In this document: piece by piece, positions 7,706 through 16,053 of the stretch
How the letters are laid out: each line of letters begins with the position of its first letter
Position numbering within the stretch: the stretch's first letter is position 1
IMG/VR virus record: IMGVR_UViG_3300005337_000007
Location: 1 to 52,825 of that record
Length of the DNA: 52,825 nt
Source: a virus
Strand: one strand, 5' to 3'
Translations under genes and position numbers: made by a program
The notes under the pieces: generated by a model
Seen by the model: only the letters and a program-made list of their open reading frames with translations
Databases searched by the model: none
Told to the model about the DNA's origin: nothing

Positions 7706-7711
7706 TATAAT
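7706..7711 (+). promoter_or_regulatory. Canonical -10 box TATAAT for the 74-residue membrane protein
   Basis: TATAAT ends only 8 bases before the ATG at 7720, so transcription would start close to or at the start codon (leaderless mRNA). No good -35 box is seen at the right distance. Confidence 0.5.
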
Positions 7712-7719
7712 CTGGGCAA

Positions 7720-7944
7720 ATGCTGAAAACCCTTCAATTCGCCATGGTTTCCCTGCTGTTCTTTGCCGCAAATGCCGTTGCTGCTGCAGTGATGTATCTG
7801 CTCGTTTTTATAGCCAGAGAATTCACTGCTGACAGCGCGCTCGTCTTTTCTGTGATCGGACTTGCCGGTATTGCTGCTGCGCTGGTGTTTCTGTGGTTCG
7901 TTACTTCACAGCTTCCGAAATGGCTGGCGCGCGGTCGGGCGTAG
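7720..7944 (+). CDS. Small inner-membrane protein, candidate lysogeny-expressed cargo gene
   Basis: 74 residues with two hydrophobic segments (about 5-31 and 39-62) and a basic tail (KWLARGRA). It is the only plausible gene on the plus strand in the whole late region, placed between the tailspike and a large virion protein. Its end overlaps that gene's 3' end by 44 bases in the opposite direction. No ribosome binding site is present; a TATAAT box 8 bases upstream suggests a leaderless message. It could be a superinfection-exclusion protein, but that is only inference from size, topology and position. Confidence 0.55.
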   Translation: MLKTLQFAMVSLLFFAANAVAAAVMYLLVFIAREFTADSALVFSVIGLAGIAAALVFLWFVTSQLPKWLARGRA

Positions 7945-10498
7945 TCTCGCCGGGTGCCCACCACCAATCCTGCCGGTTATCCCGCAAAGAACGACTTCTG
8001 ATAGAGGATAGATAGCCGGGAGAGATGCCTTCCATTGCGCGCTGCCAGATAAGATGGTCTGTCACTGCCTTCATGTACCAGATATTGTTGCCCGGAACGA
8101 ATCCCTTCATATCCTGAATCGACTGCGCACCTAAATGTGTTTGCTTGCCTTCTATTTTGTTTTTCATGGCATTCAATGGCTGCACAAGACCAAGCTCAAG
8201 AAGCGGGCCGACAGTTGGCCCGGCAAGCGTTTCAAGAGGGCCTGAGCCATAGCGGGTCTGATTGATCCCGGATATGAAATCGCCGTAAATCCCCAGCGCA
8301 CCACCCTGCAAAAACGCCTGCGCCCAGAACCTGCTCAAATCATCGCCAGTCATTGAGCGCGGGTCTTTACCAGAAAGCATGTCGCGCACCTGCATGATCA
8401 TTGCGCCTGCCAGTGTGGTGGACACGATCAGATAGGAGGTCATGGCAGCTTTGCCTACGGGCGTATCAGCGTTCGCCACAAGATCAAGAGATCTCTGAAA
8501 GGTCGTCCACGGGAAGGATTTAAACTGCAATATGGACCGCACCACCTCGCCTTTGAAAGTGCCGCGCTGTAGACCACCATAAAACCCTGCGCGCTCACGC
8601 CATCCCGGCGTGGTAATGGCGAAGTCAGATTCTGTATTGATCGCGCCGAGCAGCTTCACGATGGCTTCACGGCGCGCCTCTGGCGGTAAACCTGATGCCT
8701 GCAGATCTGAATCCGGAATTCGCGCAATGGATTCCGGCGTCAGCCCTTTTTCATTTCCGCTGCCGAGGTCTTCCAGTTTCGCCAGCTTCCATACCGCCCA
8801 ATCGTTTTCGGTAATACCAAAGGTGGACAGTGTTCTCACATCGGAATCAGTCAGAGAAGAAAAATCCTTGCCGGATTCGATCTCGTGACCAATGGCGCTC
8901 ATCAAGCTCATGCCGAATGCACCCTTGCGCAATTCATTGATCGCATTCATTCCCGTCAAGCGCATGACGGCATTCGCCAGCTTCCCTGTCGTGTTTTTGA
9001 AGGAGCCGGACCATCCACCGCCGCTACCGCCCATATCGTCATAGAATCGGTTCAGTCCATTGCGCACATATTCCGCCATCAATCCCTGACGAACCAGCAT
9101 GCGGCGGTCTTCCACGTTTGCCGGGTTCAGCAGGCTCAACTCACTACGCCATCTCTGCACTGCAGGAATATTGTTCAAATGAGAAACGGCTTCATACGTT
9201 ACCTTGTCACCAAAGAATGACGCAATCGCGGCACCGCCAAGTTTTCCGGCAGAGTTGAGGTGAGCAATTCCATCGGCGATGTTGGATACAGTCGCGTTGA
9301 CTGTCGGCTTGATGCGACCGGCAGCATATTCATAGAGGTTGTCAGACTTGAATGCGCGACCCTGTAATTCCGTGGTCTTGGTCGGGTCTGCATTTACTGA
9401 GCGCTGCAGTGCCTGGTCGCGCAATGTTTGATATGTCATGTCCGGGTTGGGGCCGAACTTCTCGATGAAGGCAATATCCTTCGCCATACGGTCAATGTGG
9501 CCGTCAAGTATTTCCACCAATGTTCTATCGCCAAAGGTATTCCAGTAGTCCAGAACGCTTTCTGCATCCTTGAAATGGATTTGTCGACTTTCAGCATTGC
9601 GGTTTGCGCGCTTACCAGATCCTCCTTTTACGCCGGGCTGCAGGTTAGCGATGCCATTGGTTGCTATGGTGTCCCACGCCTTGCCGAGAAAGTCGCGTAT
9701 TTGCGTATCTGTCCACGCATTGCCGAGGTCATCAGCATACCGAGCGCGATCAAGCTTTGGCAGCACAGCATCAATCCACGCATCTTTTCCGGCGGCGGCT
9801 ACTCTTTCCTGGCTGTGGTGCTGCGGCATGCCCCAATCGTCCAGCTTTCCCACATCACCACCAGCCGCATTGAACGCCTGTCGCGCTTCCTCTGCGGCTT
9901 CGTGGAATGCCTTTGCGCCCTTCTTTGCAACTGCATCGCCGGCATCCTCGCCTCGCAACTCTCGAACCAGCGTCAATTGTTTGTCCTTGTCTTGGAAGAA
10001 TCCGAGAAAGTCATTGCCAAGCGCGTCCCATGTTGGCGCAATCCGGCGTTTGAGGTCGGACTTCACGCCAGATACCCGCTGTTCCAGACTTTCGATATTG
10101 GTGCGTCCAGAGTAATCCCTGGCAATCAACCCATCCAGCGCACGAAAAGCACGATCTTTCTTTGGCGGCAATTGCGCCTCAAGTCGTGTCGCATCATCCG
10201 CTCTTGCGGCCATCTTGATTACCTGTAGATGTGCCTGGCGTTCACGCACTTCTGCTTGGTGAATCAATTCTGCTGCAGCTCTTTCGGCGACTGCTTGGAT
10301 AAACTGATCTTGAGATTGGCCGATGCCTAGTTTCTCGCCAAGTTTTCCGAGGCCAATATCTCCGGGCTCTACTCGTCCCGCTTTCAGGTCCAGTGCGGCT
10401 TTGTGGATGCGCTCAAAAATCGCTGCCGCCTCTTCGTCGGATAGGACCCGTCCGGCAGCCTCAGACAGTCTTGCAATGCAGTCGGTCCAGTTTGCCAT
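7901..10498 (-). CDS. Very large internal virion (ejection) protein
   Basis: 865 residues. Mostly helical and charged, with an N-terminal region rich in Glu/Arg/Ala and a hydrophobic segment around residues 690-705 (SYLIVSTTLAGAMIMQV). Its position, last of a series of giant proteins after the tail tubular genes, matches the internal core/ejection proteins of podoviruses that pass into the cell with the DNA. No enzymatic motif is visible. Start ATG at 10498 shares its first base with the preceding stop (TAATG). Confidence 0.7.
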   Translation of the reverse strand: MANWTDCIARLSEAAGRVLSDEEAAAIFERIHKAALDLKAGRVEPGDIGLGKLGEKLGIGQSQDQFIQAVAERAAAELIHQAEVRERQAHLQVIKMAARADDATRLEAQLPPKKDRAFRALDGLIARDYSGRTNIESLEQRVSGVKSDLKRRIAPTWDALGNDFLGFFQDKDKQLTLVRELRGEDAGDAVAKKGAKAFHEAAEEARQAFNAAGGDVGKLDDWGMPQHHSQERVAAAGKDAWIDAVLPKLDRARYADDLGNAWTDTQIRDFLGKAWDTIATNGIANLQPGVKGGSGKRANRNAESRQIHFKDAESVLDYWNTFGDRTLVEILDGHIDRMAKDIAFIEKFGPNPDMTYQTLRDQALQRSVNADPTKTTELQGRAFKSDNLYEYAAGRIKPTVNATVSNIADGIAHLNSAGKLGGAAIASFFGDKVTYEAVSHLNNIPAVQRWRSELSLLNPANVEDRRMLVRQGLMAEYVRNGLNRFYDDMGGSGGGWSGSFKNTTGKLANAVMRLTGMNAINELRKGAFGMSLMSAIGHEIESGKDFSSLTDSDVRTLSTFGITENDWAVWKLAKLEDLGSGNEKGLTPESIARIPDSDLQASGLPPEARREAIVKLLGAINTESDFAITTPGWRERAGFYGGLQRGTFKGEVVRSILQFKSFPWTTFQRSLDLVANADTPVGKAAMTSYLIVSTTLAGAMIMQVRDMLSGKDPRSMTGDDLSRFWAQAFLQGGALGIYGDFISGINQTRYGSGPLETLAGPTVGPLLELGLVQPLNAMKNKIEGKQTHLGAQSIQDMKGFVPGNNIWYMKAVTDHLIWQRAMEGISPGYLSSIRSRSLRDNRQDWWWAPGETTPDRAPAISEAVK

Positions 10499-12876
10499 TA
10501 CATCCTCGCTAGATAACAGCCAGCCGCTACCTCGAAAAGTTTTGCATCTTCTCTGGCAACTGCAGCGTCTGCCCTTGCCTCGTCGAGATATTGACGGACG
10601 GTAGTTGTGATTGGATTTCCCTCGGCATCCCTGCCGAGGCTGATGATTTCGTTGCCGCGATCTGCGGCGATGCGATCTGCTTCCGACTTCAGAATGTCTG
10701 GCTTGGCTGTATTTCCTGCCTCGCCGGATGAGCCTGTTTCTGCTGACCGCTCCTCAAAACCGACAGCGCTCTCATGCGCCATCAATCCACTATCGGGAAG
10801 AATGACTTGATCGGGATGGAAGGCAACGATGTTGACCGGACCGCCAAGTTCGCGGCCATCAACTACGATGCCGTCATAGCCTTCAGCCTGGAGTTGTTCG
10901 CGGAACTTGTGGGCGTCTTCGACGGAATCAAAGGCGGGGAAGGTGTCTGGTGCGTATTCTTTTGGATTGCGGATGTCGAGGTGAAATTTCTCCACCTCTC
11001 CATATTGCGCGGCTTGATCCCGGGCCGCAGAGAACCAGACGCCTAATCCTGAACTTGGGTGTCCTGTTGATTTGCCGAGGGAGCCGATGTCGAAGTGTTC
11101 CGGCGCGAGTTCAATTGCAGCGCCGCGATAGACGGGGGCGGGTTGTCCATCTGTTCCACGGATGCCAGTTGCCGCAGACCAGCCGCGTTCGGCAGTTCCT
11201 CCGCCAACTGTGAGTAGGTTTTCGTCGGTGTGTAATTGGGATCGAGCGGCTTCATCAGGATTTCCTCCTTGAAATGGCATCCTACCACTATTTGGTGCGG
11301 CCTCAACATGTTGAGGCTGGCGGATCATGCGCTCCGTAGTGGTGGAATCCTTGTTCTTGCCCTTGTTTTCTACAAAGCCAAGGCGTTTGTAAAACTCTGT
11401 CAGACGCGCTTTTGTGTCGCCAAACCCCGATGAAGGAGTAAGGACTATCCGTTTTCCTGTGCTGTCTGCATAGTCAAGCAATGACCGCATCGCATCGGTG
11501 TCGACCCCCTGTTCGCGCAATGCCTTCGGTACCGCGATCTTACCGACAGAAATAGTGTCGCCATTTTCCGACACCACATAATCAATACCCTTGTTGGTCC
11601 AATCTTGTTGGACATTTTCCAGTGAATGGCTTTCTCCCCGCATCGGTGTTCCACCCAATCCCGCCGACCCACCGGGAGGAGGGGACAGCGAGTCGACGGG
11701 CGGGGGAACACTTTCGCGCGCGGTATCGCGCATATTCATGGGGCGTATATCTGAGCCGTAGTTCTGCATCAACTGTTCTGGTGAGACTCCGTATTTCTGC
11801 CCAGGGATTCTTTCGCCGATGTTATCTACCCGCGCTGTGATTTCTTCCGGGTGCGGCAAGCCAAGCTCATTACGTAGTTCTTCGGCGTGCGCCTGCAGGT
11901 CTGTGACCCGGCGTTCGGCGTCAGCAAAACGTTCATGGTCTGCCACTACTTTTGGCTGCGGTAGAGTGGATACTTCAACAGGCTCGTCACGCAACACTTG
12001 GTCAAGCCCGGTACGCATGCGGGTTACATGGGCTTCAATATCCTTTGGCGTTTCAAGCTTGCCAGCGGCTGAATCGACATTCAGATGCTGCGCTTCGCGC
12101 AGTGTCGCCAATGCGTCTACATCGGAAGGTTTGAGGCTTTGCGCCCAATCCTTGAGCTTGCCGAGCGCCTCGGCTCCATGTTGTCGCTGCGCGGGGGATA
12201 GATGGGCGATTGAGCCGAATGCCGCACCAAGCAGGACATCCAGCGTAACGGAGGTCGGGTCGAGTGCTTTGTACTGGCCCTCTGCGGGCGTGTCTTCCAG
12301 AATCTTGCTGGTAATACCTCGCGTAGCTGCGCCTTGCGCTGCATTGAAACCAGCGCCGCCAATTACGATTCGTTGCCAGCCGTTCTGTCCGAGTATGGGC
12401 ATCCAAATGCCCAGCCCGAGACCTGCTGCCTGAGTTGCGCCCGCAGCAATTGCTTTTGTCGGAGAAACTCCTTGTCGTGCCAAGTCTTCTGCAGTATCAA
12501 GTCCCGCACTGCCAACGGCTAACTCAGGCGCTGCAATAATTGCGGGAAGCGCGGAAAGTAGTCCGCCAACCACTTCACCTGCGGTGCCAACCTCATTTGG
12601 TTTTGGCGTCCAATAATCAACTGCGTGATTGAACACGTCATCGTGTTCCTTGAAATACTTTTCCTGCGCCGCAGTGCCGCCGGTAATGGCGTCTTGTGCG
12701 ATTGGACCAATAGCGCCGGCCATGTCGATCGCACGCCCCATCTTGGCAAAGCCGCGCATGGTTGCCATGCCGGTTCCCTTGATGAACCCGGTAAATGCTC
12801 CAGCCTCTGGCTCCTGAACGGGTTGCATGCTGCTCAGCATGTCCCGCACTTCATCTTGATAGAGATCGAGGCTCAT
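10498..12876 (-). CDS. Multidomain internal virion protein with acetyltransferase-like and ADP-ribosyltransferase-like regions
   Basis: 792 residues. The N-terminal third has hydrophobic, Ala/Gly-rich stretches (about 100-125 and 145-170) typical of ejection proteins. Residues about 440-505 (ISVGKIAVPKALREQG, DYADSTGKRIVLTPS, FYKRLGFVENKGKN) look like the end of a GNAT acetyltransferase fold. Residues about 575-690 (VYRGAAIELAPEHF, GVWFSAARDQAAQYG, NPKEYAP, EGYDGIVVDGRE, VAFHPDQV) resemble the ADP-ribosyltransferase domains of polyvalent phage proteins. The layout suggests enzymes delivered with the DNA to act on the host. The domain calls come from motif reading only. It overlaps the preceding gene as ATGA. 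Confidence 0.7.
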   Translation of the reverse strand: MSLDLYQDEVRDMLSSMQPVQEPEAGAFTGFIKGTGMATMRGFAKMGRAIDMAGAIGPIAQDAITGGTAAQEKYFKEHDDVFNHAVDYWTPKPNEVGTAGEVVGGLLSALPAIIAAPELAVGSAGLDTAEDLARQGVSPTKAIAAGATQAAGLGLGIWMPILGQNGWQRIVIGGAGFNAAQGAATRGITSKILEDTPAEGQYKALDPTSVTLDVLLGAAFGSIAHLSPAQRQHGAEALGKLKDWAQSLKPSDVDALATLREAQHLNVDSAAGKLETPKDIEAHVTRMRTGLDQVLRDEPVEVSTLPQPKVVADHERFADAERRVTDLQAHAEELRNELGLPHPEEITARVDNIGERIPGQKYGVSPEQLMQNYGSDIRPMNMRDTARESVPPPVDSLSPPPGGSAGLGGTPMRGESHSLENVQQDWTNKGIDYVVSENGDTISVGKIAVPKALREQGVDTDAMRSLLDYADSTGKRIVLTPSSGFGDTKARLTEFYKRLGFVENKGKNKDSTTTERMIRQPQHVEAAPNSGRMPFQGGNPDEAARSQLHTDENLLTVGGGTAERGWSAATGIRGTDGQPAPVYRGAAIELAPEHFDIGSLGKSTGHPSSGLGVWFSAARDQAAQYGEVEKFHLDIRNPKEYAPDTFPAFDSVEDAHKFREQLQAEGYDGIVVDGRELGGPVNIVAFHPDQVILPDSGLMAHESAVGFEERSAETGSSGEAGNTAKPDILKSEADRIAADRGNEIISLGRDAEGNPITTTVRQYLDEARADAAVAREDAKLFEVAAGCYLARM

Positions 12877-15095
12877 CGTGGGATCTGCCTTGCAAGATCG
12901 GATGGGGGTGTTATCGGGCCATTGAAATCTACAACTACCGGGCGACTATTCTTGTCAATCAAAACACCATCGCCGGAACGAAATACATACTTTCCGTCGC
13001 CAACTGCCTGTAATGGCATGTCAAGCAGCTTGTCGTTTGTTACGCCGGAATTCAGATTTCCACTGCTGGCAATTACATGCACGCGAGATTTAAGCTCGTC
13101 TTTGAAGTCGCCATATTTCATCCCCCACGGAAGAGGCACGGACTTTCCATTCCATTTTTCCACGCCACCCGTAGCAAGTTTGATTGACTGCTTCCACAAA
13201 TCAGCATCCAGAATTCCCGTCGCATCTCCCTTGTCAGACACCTTGGCGGCGTAGATTGCCTGAGCCGTCTGATACAGGTCGGTCTGTGCTTTCGGCATGC
13301 CAGCATAGGCATCCTGAACGCCATCTGAAAACAATTGATGCATCGTGGCCTGATCCCTGCCCTGCGGCATCGGCCATAGTTTGCCCTTGTCTGGCGTGCC
13401 GTCTTCTTTGTGATTCGGTCGCAAAATAGACTGGCCGCGAAGAATCAAGTCGGCGACCGATGTTTGTGCTTTCTGTGTTGGATCGATATATCCGCGCCCG
13501 GCAAATGTCCCGGCAATCGCCGTCACCGGATCATCTGGCGCAATCTGCCCCATGATCGCTTTGTACCCATTGAGATCGGCGCCCGAAGCCTTGGCAAGTT
13601 GGCCGAAATAAGTCGCCTTTTCCTTCGGCGGCGCAGTCTTCAAAGCATTGGTCAGGGTTGTTGCTTCTTCTTTTGTTAGTGGAAGTACCGGGGATTGGTA
13701 TTTCGATGACACTGATCGAGCAAGACCAAACCGTGCCGGTAGTTGTGTTGCCAGACTGTCTGGGTTTGTCAAGTCGAGAGGCTGCACTGCAGGATCGCGT
13801 GGATCAACCAGGCCCTGCCGCACAGAAAACGTTACCGGATCACTCGCCACCTCCTTCTTCTGCGCTTCATGAATCTGCTTGAAGCGTGCGACTGCAGTCA
13901 CATCAAACTTTGTCGGGTCCTGCCTGGCAGCGACTTCCATCTGGCTGATGGCCGCCTCTTGCTCGCGAAATGGCATGTTACGGAATTGGCGCGTTGCATT
14001 TGCCGTGGTGATCATCTGCCTGACATTGCCCTCCAATGCAGTGCCTTTTGCCGCTGAAACCAATGGTTCAATTTGCTCTGCGGTCGGCTCATAGCCCTGC
14101 AGCGTCATCGAATTGATCGTCGATATTTGATGCTCGAGCATGCGCTCCTTGCGGTCTTGCGCGCGCTCCGCTCTCAGTTGAAGTGTCTGCTGTTGATTCT
14201 GTATGCGGCCAATCAGGATATTTTTGCGATCATCATCCAGATTCTGGTCCTTGGTCACCGCCTCATTCAGGCTTGAAAGCCCTGCCTGGCTATTCATTGA
14301 ACTCAGAAACTGTGACTGATAGCCGTTGAATGCCTGCTTTTGCGATGCGTTTTCAACCTCCTTTTCCAGGACGCGCGCGGTTGTCGGGTCGATCTGGTCT
14401 CGATTGGCATCGAACCAGCTTTTGGCATAGTCGTAGTTCTTTGATGCCAGTGCCTGCCTGATTACTGTGTCGTGTACTTTTGCATATTGCTGCAATTTCA
14501 TATCGGCAGCCATTTCCGGAGGAAGGCCCGACCTGCCAGCCTCTTGATCGACCGCCGCCCCGATTCTGGATAGCGATGCCTGTACTTCTGCCGGGGAATC
14601 CCACTTTGACGACGCCATGCGATATTCGGTGTCAATCGTCGCCTTGGTTACGTCTTTCTGATAGACGTTGTTTTCCTGGTAGATGTGTTTCAGCAGGTCT
14701 CCGGAGAACTGCGACTGCGCGACGTTAACGCGCTGCCTGAACATTTCCCGCTGCGTGTCATTATCCAGTCCATTAATGAGGTTGCTGGAGATCGTATTGA
14801 ATCGTTCGGTGTAGTTCTTCAACAACGGCTGCTTGATCGCATCGCCGCCTTTGATATTCATGAAGCCGTTCTGCTCGCCAATCGTCAGGTCAAGCTGCGC
14901 ATTCCTGAGCTGATTGAATGCATCCTCCGTTTTTGCGTGGTCGATGCGCTTCTGCTCTTCCTGAAATGCTGCCTGTATTTCATTGGCTGCGCCGGAAATC
15001 ATTGCCGATGCGCCGCGATCCTGTATCGTAGCCACACCGGCAGGTGCCTGCGGTGCAGGCAAGTTTTGGCCGATAGCGTCTGGAATAATCGCCAT
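12873..15095 (-). CDS. Internal virion protein, coiled coil
   Basis: 740 residues from ATG 15095, which overlaps the preceding stop (TAATG); a slightly longer frame is less likely. Strongly helical and rich in Gln/Ala/Lys, with long coiled-coil-like stretches (about 40-160 and 270-330). No catalytic motif is seen. Gene order (a 210-residue protein, this one, then two more giants) parallels T7 gp14-gp15-gp16, suggesting a core or DNA-ejection component. Confidence 0.7.
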   Translation of the reverse strand: MAIIPDAIGQNLPAPQAPAGVATIQDRGASAMISGAANEIQAAFQEEQKRIDHAKTEDAFNQLRNAQLDLTIGEQNGFMNIKGGDAIKQPLLKNYTERFNTISSNLINGLDNDTQREMFRQRVNVAQSQFSGDLLKHIYQENNVYQKDVTKATIDTEYRMASSKWDSPAEVQASLSRIGAAVDQEAGRSGLPPEMAADMKLQQYAKVHDTVIRQALASKNYDYAKSWFDANRDQIDPTTARVLEKEVENASQKQAFNGYQSQFLSSMNSQAGLSSLNEAVTKDQNLDDDRKNILIGRIQNQQQTLQLRAERAQDRKERMLEHQISTINSMTLQGYEPTAEQIEPLVSAAKGTALEGNVRQMITTANATRQFRNMPFREQEAAISQMEVAARQDPTKFDVTAVARFKQIHEAQKKEVASDPVTFSVRQGLVDPRDPAVQPLDLTNPDSLATQLPARFGLARSVSSKYQSPVLPLTKEEATTLTNALKTAPPKEKATYFGQLAKASGADLNGYKAIMGQIAPDDPVTAIAGTFAGRGYIDPTQKAQTSVADLILRGQSILRPNHKEDGTPDKGKLWPMPQGRDQATMHQLFSDGVQDAYAGMPKAQTDLYQTAQAIYAAKVSDKGDATGILDADLWKQSIKLATGGVEKWNGKSVPLPWGMKYGDFKDELKSRVHVIASSGNLNSGVTNDKLLDMPLQAVGDGKYVFRSGDGVLIDKNSRPVVVDFNGPITPPSDLARQIPR

Positions 15096-15727
15096 TACTC
15101 TATACCCCACCCAGTTGCATCAGCAGGAAGCGCATAGGTTGTGTTTGCGGCAGAGCCATATCCAGCGCCAGGATCATATGACAGCTTGCCTGGGTTACTT
15201 TGCATTGCATATTTTGAATACAGGCTCGATGCTCCTGAAATTGCGGTTTTTGAAACGCTGCGCCGTGCGACCTCTTGTACTGCGGTTGCTGCCGCACTGA
15301 GTCGCGCGGCTTGTTGCGCCCTTTGTCCGGAATAACGTGAAGCTGCGGCCTGCTCCTGCATCTGTCTTGCCTTCTCTCTTCCTTCATACAGATCGGACAT
15401 GCTGCGATAAGTCCCTTCCGCTGAAAGCCTGGAAATGATATTGATGACAGTTGGATCGGATGCTCCGCCGCCAGATGCTGCCGCTACAGCCAGGGCACGA
15501 GACTGTGCAATTTGCGCCTGGCGACGATCTTCCATCGCCGATCTTTGGGCGGATGCGGCCTGCTGCCCGGCGTTTTGCTCCAGTTGCGCTGCCTCATAAT
15601 CGGCGGCAGAGCGCTGAGCATCGCCATAGTTCAGCTTCGCGCCCATCTGCATACCGTTGCCAACAATACTCATCGCGCTGCTGAGAACATTCGTTCCCTG
15701 CGGAGTCGAAGTATTCATGCTGTCCAT
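15095..15727 (-). CDS. Small internal virion protein (gp14-like position)
   Basis: 210 residues, Ala/Gln/Ser-rich, largely helical, no signal peptide. Size and place directly before the giant virion proteins match the T7 gp14 type of core protein; sequence similarity cannot be judged by eye. ATG 15727 has GAAGGCGAGG 7 bases upstream. ATG 15718 overlaps the preceding stop and is an alternative. Confidence 0.65.
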   Translation of the reverse strand: MDSMNTSTPQGTNVLSSAMSIVGNGMQMGAKLNYGDAQRSAADYEAAQLEQNAGQQAASAQRSAMEDRRQAQIAQSRALAVAAASGGGASDPTVINIISRLSAEGTYRSMSDLYEGREKARQMQEQAAASRYSGQRAQQAARLSAAATAVQEVARRSVSKTAISGASSLYSKYAMQSNPGKLSYDPGAGYGSAANTTYALPADATGWGIE

Positions 15728-16053
15728 ACGTAGACCTCGCCTTCCATCTGCTGAAATCCCATATGCTCAAGAAACCCGGCGGCAGCCGGAATCGTGGTAT
15801 CGCAGACGGCGAATACACGCCTGCCAAAAAGACGCATTACTTTGCGATAACCGGCAACTATTGCCCGTTTGTCAGCTCGAAGTTCGTCTGTCATCTTGGC
15901 AAAAACAATCGTGTTGTCGCCATCTTTGTATGTTCCAGCCACACCCAGCACGCGCCCGCCATCAACCGCCGCAACGGCACGCAGCGTCCTGCCGGGAGGC
16001 TCGGAGTAAAGTGCAAGCACATGCTCTGCAGTGGCCGGAACAATCTCGATCAA
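15715..16053 (-). CDS. Small GNAT-like protein of the virion gene block
   Basis: 112 residues from a TTG start that overlaps the previous stop (TTGA) and has GGAG 8 bases upstream. Shows EIVPATAEHVLALY at the N-terminus, a central beta hairpin (VAAVDGGRVLGVAGTY) and AGFLEHMGFQQMEGEVYVW at the C-terminus, the usual GNAT end. Similar small proteins sit among tail genes of podoviruses; the substrate is unknown. A longer frame to 16143 has no supporting ribosome binding site. Confidence 0.65.
   Translation of the reverse strand: MIEIVPATAEHVLALYSEPPGRTLRAVAAVDGGRVLGVAGTYKDGDNTIVFAKMTDELRADKRAIVAGYRKVMRLFGRRVFAVCDTTIPAAAGFLEHMGFQQMEGEVYVWTA

Noticed and set aside
9428-10228. Long plus-strand frame of 266 residues inside the large virion protein gene
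   Set aside because: It lies wholly antisense to a convincing gene, has no site or recognisable motif, and has the composition of a reverse-strand shadow.
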